From an uncultured Candidatus Altimarinota bacterium (lineage in GTDB: Bacteria > Patescibacteriota > Gracilibacteria > BD1-5 > UBA6164), in assembly GCA_938015455.1 (NCBI GenBank), contig CALLPL010000004.1:35332-99331 (forward strand): a DNA stretch of 64,000 nt, in the 5' to 3' direction. The notes beneath the pieces are model-generated. The model was not told the DNA's origin. It saw nothing but the letters and a program-made list of their open reading frames with translations, and made no database searches. Shown here piece by piece: positions 10,864-23,753 of this stretch (position 1 is its first letter; each line of letters begins with the position of its first letter). A program made the translations under genes and the position numbers.

Positions 10864-13800
10864 TTAACTAATTATTCTTCATAATCTATCAAATCTTGCA
10901 TTCTTTCTTATAAATGTTATGAGATCATCAGTCCCTTTACTTGCAGCTGCTTTGAGGTCACTTGCTATATTCTCTCTAATCCTTAGTTTCGATTCAACAT
11001 AATTTGCAATCTCTTCATTAGACTTAATCTCATATCAAGATTTTTGTAACTGTGATTCTAAATCAGAGAGAGAAGTGATTGAACTATTAGTAGCATCGAT
11101 TTGTTTAAAAAGTGAATTTTTAAGTTCAAACTCGTTCACTGTTTCAATCTTATCTCCAGAGATTTCATGATAGTAAAATATTCTTGATACGAGATCTTCA
11201 GCTTCTTGATGAAGGGTTCGAGGTTTTACAGAAACAGTATCATTTGTAGGGGGAGGAGTTCGTTTTACAGCAGCATCTATAGTAAAGTTCCTTGTGCTTC
11301 ATTTTTGTATAGTATTGCTTTTTCAGTAGTCCATAAAATCACCCCATAGGACATCTGCACTTGTGCTATTTGGATCAATTCATTTTTCAACTGCGTAATT
11401 CTGAAAACCAGGATTTGAAGCTAATTGTTTTTTAAAGCCAATCTCACGAGTAGCAAGCTTGTATTCTAACTCTATACTAGAGAGAGTTTTGAGATCACCT
11501 GTTACTCATTTTAAATCACTAATTCTTTCTCTAGTTGACTTTAAATTATCCTCAAAAGAGGTAAGTTTTGTTTGATCAGTAACATCTACTTCACTTGGTC
11601 TAACTCCTTTTAGGCGTGTATCCAGTACCGTTTTTTGCATCTCTAAGTCTTCTCTACTCCTGATTAGAGCCAATAGTTCATTTCACTTATCAAATGGTTG
11701 AGCAAAGCTGTTCCAAGCATTTACAGCATCCTTGAATTTAGACTCAGGAGTAAAGAATACTTCTGTACTGTTTCTTATGTATGATTCAGGACTATATATA
11801 TCAACTGCTTCAGCGCTCCTTAGAACAGTCTTTTTTGCAGCTTGTGATAGGGCACTATCATCATCGTAAAGTGTAAAATCTAGTGTTTTTGCTTGAGCTA
11901 TAGTTATATCTCCAGCAATTATTCCTCGTAGTGCATTTTCAAACTGCACAAGGGCTATTTTTGTATCAGGCTCGAATGCTCTGTTTCTTACAGCGTCAAT
12001 AGCACCTTTTTTTGATCTATCAAGTTTTATTGCTGTATCATAAAAGTCTTTTGCTTTTCCATCTAGCTTCCTTCAATCTACTGCAACATAGTCGCTATAA
12101 AAATTTCAAAGCTCATGCTGTAGTTTAGCATGTTTTTGCATTATATCTTTATAGTATCAACTTGAGTCATCCTTAAGCTCTGTTTGTAGTTCTCAACTTG
12201 CCTCAAAGAAATCTTTGTATCTTTTTTGTAGCTTTTCAAAATCCTCAACCCTTCTTTGTTCGTCCCCTAATCATTCAATACGAATTATCTCTCATCGAAT
12301 ATTTCATAAGAGTTTAGATCTCAGTTCTTTAGTTATTTTACTTTTTGATTCATAATCTGTATTAGCTGTATCAAATTCTACTTCGCTTGCATAAGGTCTT
12401 TTTGCTACGTCATATTTTTTTCAGGTGAGAATCTGTGTAACTATATGATGAAAATGACCTTGTGTATAATCAATAGTAGTTTTTCATTTTTGAACCTTTA
12501 TGTCTTTGTAAAGTTTCTCTAATTCAGCTCCAAGATCTTCTCTTGCTAGTGAGTCATCTAACATAAGAGCGATCTCTCGTTCATGGTTAAAGAGCCGCAC
12601 GAAGTCATCAGATCCACTTACTCTTGCTTCTGGGATAGAATATCTTTTGTCGTAAAGATCTTCTCATTTATTTTTTGCATCGTTAATTTCTACATCAGTA
12701 TATTTTTGAGCTTTTCTAGCAAAGGCATATGTTCATCATTGAATATTTCGAACCATAGTATCAAACTCTGCCTGAGTAACTATCCAATTATCATTCTGAG
12801 TTTCTCTAAGAAGCTTATTAAAGTCTTTTTTATGAGGTCAATTACTTGCGTGGATCTCTTTTCACAATAATTTGATAATTTTAAACTTAGGAAGTTTTCA
12901 ATCAGCAATACGCATGATTTCTTGAGTAATTTCGTCTGGATTAGTATGAACACGTCATTCGATAATGTCTCCTAAGAATTCTTTTATGAGTTTGTTTCTT
13001 GTTCTTTCGTCGGTGTTACTAAGTGTTCCATCAAGATCGATGGTAGCTTCAACATATTTGAAAAAATCAGTCTTGTCTAATTTTTCAAGTTGTGACAATC
13101 AGAATCATTTTGTGTTATCTTCAGGTAAACCTTCATAAAGCTTTCATATTGCGCTTCGACCATCAGCAAAAGCCTTATTAACTTGTTCTACTATTGGTCA
13201 TTTAATATTACTGTTTAGGTCAAAGACTTGTCACGCTCTTCATGGATATTCTAGTCCTTCATCAATTGCTTTGAGCCTCAACCAAAAGGTCTTACTATTA
13301 CTATATTGTCTTCACCATTCTAGTCATAGGATTCTATTCCCTCTAAGTCTATTTAATTGTTCAAGTCTATGAGGATCATCTTGGTATTTTTTTTCAAAAA
13401 AACTAAGAGAGAGTTGCTTTGTCCGAATATCTTCTTGTCAATCATTTGCTGAACTTAATCCATCAAATATTGATACCTGCAGTTTTGCTGATAGAGGGTC
13501 ATCATACATCTCTTTAGCATGCTTTAATATTTTAAATAACCTATGCCTCCAAAAGAAGACCTTTCAAAATCAAGAAAGTGGCTTTTCACTCGTGAGAAAA
13601 CCATTGGGATTAGGATCCTTATCTTTACCTCAAAAGTTAATAGCAATAACATCCTTAACATTTCTTTTAACCGATTCGATAGGACCATAGATTACTCTAG
13701 CATGGGCATATATTAATGCTCATGTATATGCTCACGCTGCTATTGTACTAAAGATTCAAAGAATCCAGTGTGCATCCCATCAAGACATGAAAATATCGTC

Positions 13801-14724
13801 AATGGGAGATATTAATACTCCTTCAAAGTCAACAATAGATCATATAAATGCAGCAAATGAGAAGTCAGCTTTATCAAGCTTTTGTAGTACCAGTTTCATT
13901 TTGTAAACAAATTGGAGAGCTCACTTCTTAGTTTCAAATAGCAGGGGTTTGTGTCCACCTATCTGTACAGTTACAGTATCATTTTCTCACGCTTTTTCGA
14001 CATCTGATAAAATGCCATCTAGATAATCGTCGATAACCTCTATGTCTAGACCATTCTCATATAAGGGAGAGTTTTTCTTGAACTCTTTAATAAACTTTTT
14101 TAACTCTTCACTTTCATCTGAGGTAAAAAGGGTATCTTTATCAATCCTCGCAAAGAGGCTTGAGAAAAAACTATCCCAATCATCCTTGTCTATATTAGGA
14201 GAATCTATTTGAATCTCTTGCGCGAGCCCAAGGATCTCATCACTATCCATGTCATTGGTAGCCATGAAAAGATCTTCGATATCTTTGAACAGATCCCAAG
14301 ATTCGTCTCACATAAGCCTTGCTGGGATTATTCTCTCAGCAGCTTTTTTCGCATCCTTACTGATACCATCAGCATCAGTGACATAGTTTCTGTAGATTCA
14401 TTCTGCCCTGTTTGTATATGCTTCAAGCTCATAAGGAACTCTCATATCTGAGTCAGAAATACCGTGCATAAACCCGAATATTAACTCCATTTGCTCTCTA
14501 TCATGTGAGCTGACTCAATTTAAATCGAGAGAGTCTATTTTTCCTATAACTTCTCTTACATGAGGATATGAACTAAATCATCCGAGTCTTTTTAAGATTT
14601 CTTCTTTTGTTTTCCCCTCTGATGTCGATGCTCCTACACTAGTCGTAGGAGTACTAGAAACACTCGGAATACTCGTAACAGGAGGAGTGTATGATTCGAA
14701 AAATGTACCACTTATATCTGCCAT
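10864..14724 (-). CDS. Gene D: giant helical protein of unknown function
   Basis: 1286 aa, not recognised. The N-terminus (MADISGTFFESYTPPVTSI) leads into a Ser/Thr/Pro-rich low-complexity stretch to about residue 40. Residues 150-240 are acidic and helical. A hydrophobic segment near residues 280-300 (GGIFSTIAAGAYTGALIYAHA) could span a membrane. The remaining 950 or so residues are charged and helix-rich with probable long coiled coils (for example KRYKDFFEASGELQTEL and SDLESQLQKSGYEIKSNE). Glycines are frequently UGA. It sits between E (10-base gap) and C (2-base gap) in one transcription unit. It has no secretion signal or enzymatic motif I can name. Confidence 0.75.
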
Positions 14725-14734
14725 ATTTTTTGTA

Positions 14735-17700
14735 TTACGCTCTATTTAAACTATATAAATAGTCTATAAAATTAACTCAATGCTTCTTTGCCCATTGCAT
14801 TCAGATTACTCCCCAGTTTTCTTCTAATACCAGTATTAATGCTCCTCTTGATCATTTTAATTCATTTAGGAGTTTCAGTTGTTCTTTATCACTAGGGTTA
14901 GTTTTTAACATCTTTTCTTGAACTTTAATCTCAGCATTTATTACACTTAATATTTCACCCATTTTTGTATCTGGATTTTGTATGAGAGCCCACAGTGTAT
15001 TTGTGGGAATTTTCTGAGCATCCATTGTCTTGACAAGCTTTTCTAAAGGGGGCATTATACCTTGAGGAGCTTCTCACATACTTATATTAAATATTTCTTT
15101 TCCTTTTACTTCCGCGACTGTATCTTTGAAGGTATCTTCCCCTCTCTCAATACCATCAAGCTCTTCGTACATAGAGAGTACCTCGTCTAGTTCATCATTA
15201 GACCCAGCAGTTCGTGCCTGGTCGCTGAGTCTTGCTATATAGGTACTTACATGATTGTTGAGATTTAATTGAGCTCTGTCTTTTTCTCTTCCACTTGGGA
15301 GAGATGCGATAGTATCTTTTTGTATAGTAGTTACACTTAAGACAAAGGCTTTTGTTGTAGTAGCTGTTAGTATGCCAGTAGGAATAGGAGCGGTTTTTAG
15401 CTCTAAAGAACTGGTATTTATACTTTTAGCTATAGTAGCACCTCGCTCATTGAGTTCTGTCTCAATTCGATCAAGATCGGTCTTGATATCACTACTGTAG
15501 AGTTTTGTAGGAACCCCAATTCTAGCTAGGGATCCTTGTATATCAGCGAGCAGGTCTGAGTATTCTTTATCTTGTCAGTTAATAGTTATTCCTGAATCGT
15601 AGATAAATTTACGTGCTTTCATCATATTTCCCTCTACCAAGAGTTCTGCTCTGAGAGAAGAGTATTCTTGACTTAAGACCCCGAGTCGTTCCGCTGATGA
15701 ATTAGTAGGAAAGGCTAGGTCTGCCGTGAGCCTCCCAAGACGTGAACTTGCTCCTCTTGAGACTTCGAGAGCGTATGCCTCAACGTTTACCTTGTATGCT
15801 CCTACAACATCCTCAAGCACTTTTTTAGCAGCTCAACGTATATCACCCGCTGATACAATACTATTGAGCTCTTCTATAGGAGAGGTATTTTGACGAAGGA
15901 TTTCATAATATCATTCTGCATTTGCTTGAGGTTCTTTAAGTACCGCTATATCTGCAGCGAGTTCCTCGACACGTTTTTCGTATCTCTCAGGATCAGCAAC
16001 GATACTCGCTCTGAGCGACTTCTTTGCTCTGGTTTCTATCTTAGCTCTGAGAGCAGGACTTTGTTCTCTAAGAGCAAGACTCGCTAAAAGTATAGTTTGT
16101 CTTTCGTTGAGTTCAGAGAGTTCTTCTTTTATTCTTTTGGCAAGTTCAGGATCTGTACTATGTTTTGCGAGGAGAGCTTCTCATTCGACTATCATTCTAT
16201 CTACTTCATCAGGAGTAATTCGTTCTATTTTTCAAAGGAGAGAAATAGGGACTCCAGTGAGCCACGCGATACCATCACTTACACCGTTATATACCTCTGA
16301 GAGAGTCTCAGTTGCAAAGGTATTCGTAATACCATCTGCCTTATCATTCCAAACATTTACTGCAGCAGCAGCAGTTACCTTTGTTTTAACAGTTTCATAT
16401 TCTGCGATGATTGCTCAGATAATCGCTACATCAGGAGTCCCTGCTAAATCTGTATCAGCACGTATTGCCTTGAGATCTGCTATGACTCTATCAAGATCCT
16501 GTTTGTCTGCATTTTGATAATTAAAAATATTTGGGAGTGTCACAGCGATGGCTGTTTCAACTCTTTCATGAGTTCATTTCCCAGCTTTTTCATTATACCG
16601 AGAGAGTCTTTCAACATTATCTCTGATACTTTTGTTAAAAGCGGTTTCTCATATTACGTATGGATCTACTACTTTCTTAGTAACATCATATCTTCATTCT
16701 GAGAGAACATCTCCTACTGTTTTATCTCCTGGTTTCCTTGCCTTGAGAAGGAATTTTATATAGTCCAGCATCTCACTTTCACTTATTCATTCTGCAAGAG
16801 CTGCGGCCTTTACATCGGCAGGGAACACTTTATCAATATTATCCTTATTTGCTTCTAAATCTGTAGCAAGCATTGAGGTAAATCATGGATGTCAGGCTGA
16901 AAGAGAAAATATAGTCTCGAGTTCTTCTACTAAGAAGGTATCTTTTCATTCACCATTATTATGCTTGGCATGCTCTCTATATATTATAGCATATCCATAT
17001 TTAAACTGATCTTCTACTCCGGAGATTTTTCTCCACCACTGCTCGATTTCACCTGGAGTACTTGTTGTTCCAGACGTAGCACGGTTTGGTGAATAACTTG
17101 TTCCTCATTTCATTTGAGCCTCTAACCATTTATCACCTCCATATTCTGCCATAATATTTTTGAGAGGTCCTTTCAGAACTGCAGCGAGGAGTATGGCATA
17201 AGATGGATATTTAAGCCATTTTGGGACACTAAAGAATATTGAAGCAAGACCAAACACCATAGCAACAGGGAGTATCCCACTACCTACTATTTTATCGAGG
17301 ATCTTCCCATTTGCAAGATCAGCCATAACGTCTCACTTTGGATTTCCTTGAGAGTCGTAGTAGCCTTCTTGTATTTCTCTAAGACCTACAACCGTAAGAG
17401 CTCTCTGCTCTATACTTGGATCAAGGCTATCTTTGTTCGTTATTTTTGCTTTAAGAATCTCAAGTCGTTGAAGCTGTACATGATTCCCTCTTTTTATATG
17501 ATCTTGAATTTTTGGGTCACTATTTGCAGATTGTAATTTTTGTATCTGCGTGTCGACTTGTGATACAAATACTGTTCGGTTATCTTGCTTATTTCCAGCA
17601 TACCCTGATGTATCGGAAAGCATATCATTATACACCCATTCTCTTTTTGTTTTAGGATTTACAAGTTTGAACTCAGCCACCGTAGAGTCAAATATAGCAA

Positions 17701-18646
17701 CTATGTGTCCAGCCTGATTTTTGTTATCAAGTTTTATTCAGTGAGAGAGAGTCCCTATGAGTGCTGCTATTTGCATATCACTTTGACTTAGATCATAGCT
17801 CGTACATGCTGATCAATCATTATTTTTTAATGTCCATCTGTTTGAGGATGGATCATGATATATGAGAATACCTTCTTGTTGAAGTTTTTTTGTAAGGACG
17901 ATGAGAACTATATTTCTTCGTTCTTGATCTACAGCATTATCTCCAAGTGATGTAAGTTCTGTTACAAGCTCTTTAGTAGTTTTACTTTTAAGTTTCGTAG
18001 TTTCACTCACTTGTTTTTTCACAGCATTATCTACTATTACTATAGGAAGCATACTTTCGTTTATTTCCATACCAGTATAGCTTTTGAGAACAGCAAAGTT
18101 TTCAGGTGATGGTTTACCGTCAGTTACTACTTTTTGGCCACTAAGCCTCCCGAGCATTCTTTGAAATTCTTTAGGGTGGTGAGAAATATAACTCAAAGTA
18201 GCCATATAGGTTGTATCTCATGCAATACCATTAACAGGATTTACTTCATTTGGAGCATGGTCTTCATCAACAAGAGCTTGTTGAAGTTTTTTGATAGCAC
18301 TTGAAAACTTAGGATTATCTATTCTTGGGTATGTATTTGAGGCAATAGGTGTTGCAACTACTAGAGGTGCTGTAGCGAGAGGAGTGAGAGTTCCTGCCAG
18401 TACACCTCGCGCGTTTTTAAATTCGTGAAACTGGTTAAGTTTATCTTGAGCCCATGGTTCATATATGAAACTATTTAGATGCCCTTCAAAAGCTGAAATA
18501 CTCGCTTGTACTTCTACAGGAGCATTTTTCCACTCTCCATTTGGATACTTATCCTCCATTATAGAAATGAATTCTTGTGCTGTATCCGGATTAATATTGC
18601 TTCCAGGATTAGTGATCTCTTTAAGACGATTTATATGATTTGACAT
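14735..18646 (-). CDS. Gene E: giant protein of unknown function with two central TM helices
   Basis: 1303 aa, the longest protein in the window, not recognised. The start MSNHINRLKEITNPGSNIN is followed by a soluble region of about 450 residues that includes an Ala/Thr/Pro-rich hydrophobic patch near residue 95. Two close transmembrane helices follow near residues 450-490 (ILPVAMVFGLASIFFSV and YPSYAILLAAVLKG). The last 800 residues are largely helical with heptad-like stretches. The C-terminus contains LILVLEENWGVIGMQWAKKHG. It is the first gene of the E-D-C unit, and an upstream terminator separates it from F. The two-TM centre suggests a membrane-anchored structural protein, which is inference. 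Confidence 0.75.
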
Positions 18647-18691
18647 AGTATCTGAGTAAAATATATATTTATACCTTTAAAGTGTAACATA

Positions 18692-18729
18692 TAAAAAATC
18701 CAGTGACAAAATATGCAACTGGACTTTTA
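18692..18729 (-). terminator. Terminator-like hairpin between genes F and E
   Basis: TCCAGT (18699-18704) pairs with ACTGGA (18718-18723), and the minus-strand 3' side continues as TTTTTT. The stem is short and the loop long, so readthrough is likely. It lies 22 bases after the stop of gene F. Confidence 0.55.
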
Positions 18730-18750
18730 GTATTTTTATGATGACTCTAT

Positions 18751-20781
18751 TTATGCTTTCGAAATAGTATATTTTCAACTAGTGACCCCTCAATCTTCAG
18801 TGGGAATATCTGATACAACTGACTCATTATCTATTAGTTTAATGAGGAGATTAGCAACATCTTTTTTGGGGAGTGAAATTTTTTCTTTTTGTTCACCCCA
18901 AATCCTTACTTTTGCTTTCACTCATAAGGTTAAATTTTGAGATGATATTTCAGCTGTATCGAGAGTTATTTTCTCAATAGTGGCACGATCATGAGTAACT
19001 CAAGAAAAGCTTATATTATAAGGAACTTCTCCAAGAAAAAATTGTCAGTTCTTGTAATCAAGAGAAGTAGGAGTTGGTATACCTAGATCATTGCATGCAT
19101 CTTGTTCTTCATACGCAAGTATCACGGGGAACTTTGTTGCTTCTAGTAGAGCTTCACGAATCTCGATATTTCTATATGCTGTAAACTGTTCTCTGAATGC
19201 ATTCCTCTCTGCCTCAGTCATAACAGGTGTTTCATGACTTTGCTCTGCTTGAGTAGTCCTGTCTGTTTTTGTATTAGGAGTATCTTTTGCCTTAAGAGTT
19301 GTGGATTCTACATAGGGTATAGCATCACTTCTCTCTACTGTAGTAGGAACTACATCGTAGCCTCAAACTTCAGAAGCTCCTTCATCAGTTTTTGTTTCAT
19401 TATTACTAGCTGTAGCCTCTGCAGTATCTCAAGCAGCTGTTACTGCTAGGGTACTTGCTCATCACGAATATGCTGTTAAACTTTTTTTAAGTTCTGCTTT
19501 TTTTCTTTTAAGTTCTGCTTGCTTGACTTCTTGTTTTTTCTTTGGAAGAGAGTTTAGCTTCTCTATCATTCATTTTCACTCATTTTTAAAATCTTCTTTT
19601 GTGAAAATAGTTCCCTTTTCATCTGAGAGGAGCGAATAAAAGCCCTTTACTTTTAGATTATCTGTATCTCAACTGAGGAGATTTTTCCAGAAGCTTTCAT
19701 GGGTGAAATCAATTTTTTGACTATTCAGGTAGTCAAAGAATGGATCAAGTTTTTTAAAATCAAAGTTCGTAAAAAATCAGTCAGGAATCATTCCAGATAC
19801 AGAATTTCCAGTTGTAGAGCTGAGTTCTGAGAGCTGCGCGAGGGAATCTCCTCTTTTTTTACTATTTACATCGATAAATCATTCAAGGAGATCACCAAGT
19901 CAGAGCATAGAGAGGAGTATTCCTAGCCAAGGATTTTCCTTTGCGTACTCTCCTAGTTTCTTCCCAAAGTCATCTCAAGCAAATTTTCGTATCATTCCTC
20001 ATATAGAAGCATCCATATCCTTAATTCTTTCCGCATATTTTTCAGTTTTTTTCCGAGTTTCATTATAATACGCTTCGTGATTTGTATTGAGGAGTCTGAG
20101 TTTTTCAGGATCATTCTCTCCCCTGTATATAGCATCAATGATACTCGCATTTGTAAAATCAATGTCTTTTTTCCCAGTTGGAGTTACTGAGTTATATACC
20201 TTATTTGTTCTCACAGTAAAGTCTTCGATCTCTTGGAGCATTTCACTAATAAGAGTTTCTCCAGAACTTTCTTCTACTTCTTTTCAATCGGATCATAGGC
20301 TGACTACATGCATTACTCACTCTGCTGCGAGGGTTCATACATCGTCTATATGCTTGATCCATCTCCTCCATACAGGGAGCATCATCGTGTTACGAATCTC
20401 AGGTGGGAGGTTCGGGGCTTTCTCATTTACTATCCCTTCAAATTGCTCCTGGAAGAATGCCATAGACTTTCACGTTGCGATATAACTTCCATATTCCTCT
20501 TTGAGACTTGCGAAGTTTTTCCCGTTTGGGAGTACTTCTACACTTTCTTGAGAAAATAAAGTATTCTGCGCTTTGATCAATATAGCTTGGTCTTCTCATT
20601 CATGGTTCGAAATAGCATCACTCAGTACTTGTCGAAGAGGATCCTCTATAAGATCTTGCTGCTGTTCAGCTGGAAGAGCCTTTATCTTATCTGCAAGTTC
20701 TCAAATGATTTGTGCCTCATTAGAGCCTTCAATTCCCCCTTCGATAACAGCGCTAAGGGATGCTTTTATTTCGTTTGACAT
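18751..20781 (-). CDS. Gene F: large protein of unknown function
   Basis: 676 aa, not recognised. It starts MSNEIKASLSAVIEGGIEG, followed by a Gln/Glu-rich helical region. A single hydrophobic segment near residue 290 reads NPWLGILLSMLGLGDLLEGF. After about residue 400 come a Lys/Ser/Thr-rich charged linker, an Ala/Thr/Glu-rich low-complexity stretch, and a C-terminal domain of about 170 residues with alternating strands (SSQNLTLGVKAKVRIWGEQ) that looks beta-rich. It follows G by 22 bases and probably shares its transcript. No motif identifies a function. MSNEI and MSNHI starts are shared with gene E. Confidence 0.75.
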
Positions 20782-20803
20782 AATATATTTGTATTAATAT
20801 TTT

Positions 20804-23659
20804 TTATTTTAATTTTCCTAAGGCCTCCTCATATGCTCTTTTTGTTTGAGGATTACGGTTTAGCATACTTTTAACAACACCTTCATTTAAGGTAATCCCC
20901 TTACTATTTTGTACTACTATATTTCCAGCAGGATCTCTACTTATAGTAAAGCTTTTTCCTGAAGCTGAAGTAAATGGAACTTCAGTTCGTGTTGATATAG
21001 TTTCAATTCTTTGCGGTCTTGTTGTTCTCATATCTTCTATTCTTGGTTGATTTTCTTGCGTGATACGACGCTGAGGTTGAGTTGTTTTAACTCATGAACT
21101 TTTTCCAAGAGGGGGGAGAACTTGTCATATAAGTACTCATGGGTTTTCTCAGGTTGTTTTAGTCCTGGTTCCTATAACTCAACTAGCTTGAGCACGAAGT
21201 GGTCATTGCTGTGAAGCTAATTGCTCAGCAGTAACGGTTCTTGTTTCAATAGTTGTTCTTGCTTCTGCCTTAGGAACGTTTCTACCGATAGAAATTGGTT
21301 CAACTTTAATTGTATTTATTGGTCAAGTAGGAGTAACTCATATACTCCCATCCTTTGTTCTAGATAACTTGATTCTATCTACAGCCTTCCCAGCTCACTT
21401 GAGAGCAGCCACCATTATAAGTGCTTGCACAAACTCTTCCCAAGTGTAGTTCTCGATATCTCTATCTGTATCTCCAAATTGAATTTCTATTTCTTGACTT
21501 ACTCAAACGAGAGCTGCGGCTTGAACAGTTATGGATCAAATTCACTTGAGTCATCGAGTAAATTTATTTATATTCATTTTATCCCCTATCCTTGTGCTTC
21601 ATAGTTTTCATAGAACTGGTCTGAGTACTCAGAGTGCTCCGAAAAATGCTACAGATTTACGTATTTCATGAATATCCCCTGAGCCTTCGAAAAATCCTGA
21701 TGTAAATACATCATCCTTTCGTAACATATTATGAAACGGATTACTTGCCTCATAAAATGCGAGCCCTCATATTGATGACTTTCCTCACCAAGCTCAAACA
21801 GTTCATACTCATCGAACGAATTTATTTGATGAGTCTGTAATTTTTCCAGCACCAAGTGCTCTAGCTCCTACAGAAACTCACTTGATTAAAGCGCTTGCAG
21901 CAACAGCCCCAACTCCAAGAGGGAGTAAGCTTGTTACTGCTATAAGACTCAGATCAATTGCAGCATCAATATTTTCATCAGCCATATCGATCCAATCCCA
22001 GGTACTTGATTCAGCAAGCCCACTCATATCAGCGTAGAGTCATTGGAGGTTATCCGTTCATCCTCTATCATCTTCCTTTGCTACAAGTCTATAAACAAAA
22101 CTGTCTTTCATATATGCTTCAAGAGCAATTTGAATTTGTGTATCTGCTACTTCTGAGAGTACTAATTCAGGTTTTCCTGCTGCTTTAAGTTTTTTATTTG
22201 CTGCGTCTACTTGCTCAGCGAGGAGATCATAGTTTTCAACCTTCATAATCTTTCTCCGTATTTTACTAAAAGATGTTGAAAGTTCAGTTACTATATCATT
22301 AAGTTCTGCGGGATTAAACTCTTTTGGTAGAGCCTTGTTTATAAGCTGTTTTATCTCATCCTTTTTACCATTTTTGATCAGTTCTACAAAATCAGCACTT
22401 TGCAGTAAATCTTGCACTCCTTCATAGTATGGTTTTTGAATAAGTCTATCAGTAACAAAGCCTTTTATAAGCTGACTATCACCATTTTGAGACCAGCCAG
22501 TCCTTGTGAGATTATACATTTGGATAAGCTTTTCTTCTTCGGCCATGCTAGGATTATTAGTAAGAAGATCAGATACAGTATGAATATTATCCAAAATATC
22601 ATTTCCATAAACATCAGGGTTACTAGCTCCTAGATAAGCATCCTGTCTTTTATCATATTTCGCCATTTCCGCAAATATGCTTTCTACTTCTGCTTTTCCA
22701 TCATTTCAAGGAGTATTAATTGCAATAATTAATTTAGCTGTGAGTTCTTCTATAGTCTTCATTGATTCTCTCATCTCTTCATCTCCACTTCTAAAGGATT
22801 TAAAATACAGTCCTTCAACAGTTTTTTCAGCCTTAAGTTTCCAAATTGCGATGTACTCTGAGAGACCAGGGTAGGCTTTTTCTATACTCTTTATTTTTTG
22901 TACTTCAGAGATTCTTTCTTCTCCATCTTCATGGGCTAACCAGATCACTCAATCTCTCAGTATGTAAGTAGTTTCATCTGGATTTTCTTCAGAAGCTTCA
23001 TAGCTAGGTTTTGCTACATCAGGTTCTTTTCATTCATCAGGGAGAGTCTCATTTTGGTATGGTTCATCTGTGAGTGGTGTATCCCCATAGTTTGGAGGAG
23101 AATCATCATATGGGAGCTCTCCTGTTTCAGGTTTTACTAAGGCTTCAGGAGCTTTTTCAGCATCATCTGGGGCAATTACTTCTGGCTTATAACTAGGAGT
23201 AACGCTACCTGGAGATGCTTCATAAGATGGCTCTTGTTCGGTAGTAATTATAGGAGCTTCAAGTTTAGGAGCCCTTACATAATCTGCTGCGACATACCCA
23301 GTACTTCCATCCGGAAGTGATACGTGAATATAGAGTTTTCCATTTTCAGCAATAAGGTGATCATTTCAATCTGTATTAATAACTCGAAGTTCTCTGTCAT
23401 CTTCTATTCTTTTCCCTGTATCTGTATCATTAAAGGTATTAACTACAGCAGCAGTTCTCACTATTAATCTTCCCGCATCTCATGAATCAAAAGTATGAAC
23501 AGTAACAGTATCTACTTTTGAAAAGATCTCTCTCTCTAGTAAGGCAATATCAGTTCTTGATGCATTTAGTACAGGAGAGTTATCTATATGGTCCTGTATA
23601 GATGCCTCATCTGTTACTTCTGATCTAAAGTCAGGAGTATTTTTTAGGGACATAAACAT
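20804..23659 (-). CDS. Gene G: giant protein with SH3b-like domain
   Basis: 951 aa from the ATG at 23659, or 949 from a second in-frame ATG at 23653. Residues about 60-105 resemble a bacterial SH3 domain: GRLIVRTAAVVN, then GKLYIHVSLPDGSTGYVAADYV split over two strands. Such domains often bind cell-wall peptides. A Pro/Glu/Asp-rich linker follows (about 110-225), then a helical region and a Gly/Ala-rich hydrophobic module (LIAVTSLLPLGVGAVAASAL, about residue 560). The basic, Thr/Gln/Arg-rich C-terminus contains repeated short TTRPQR-type stretches. There is no signal peptide. It is the first gene of the block on the minus strand, divergent from ftsX. The SH3b call is by eye. Confidence 0.72.
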
Positions 23660-23723
23660 TCTTTAAAAATTAAATTCCTTAATACTCTAACACATATTTC
23701 CCTGTATTGACAAAATATTTCCC

Positions 23724-23753
23724 TTGACAAAGCAGGCTTTTAGAACGTATGAA
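23724..23753 (+). promoter_or_regulatory. Possible promoter of ftsX
   Basis: Two TTGACA boxes lie in the divergent gap, at 23707-23712 and 23724-23729. The second is 18 bases from TATGAA (23748-23753). A 19-codon ORF (ATG at 23750, start MKLAISEF, stop TAA) follows in the leader. Whether it is translated is unknown. The spacing is not optimal. Confidence 0.3.

Noticed and set aside
16107..16517. Plus-strand frame of 136 codons
   Set aside because: Antisense shadow of gene E; the minus strand carries the continuous 1303-aa frame.
22412..22633. Plus-strand small frames opposite gene G
   Set aside because: Antisense to a continuous frame with sensible composition; no promoter or family similarity.
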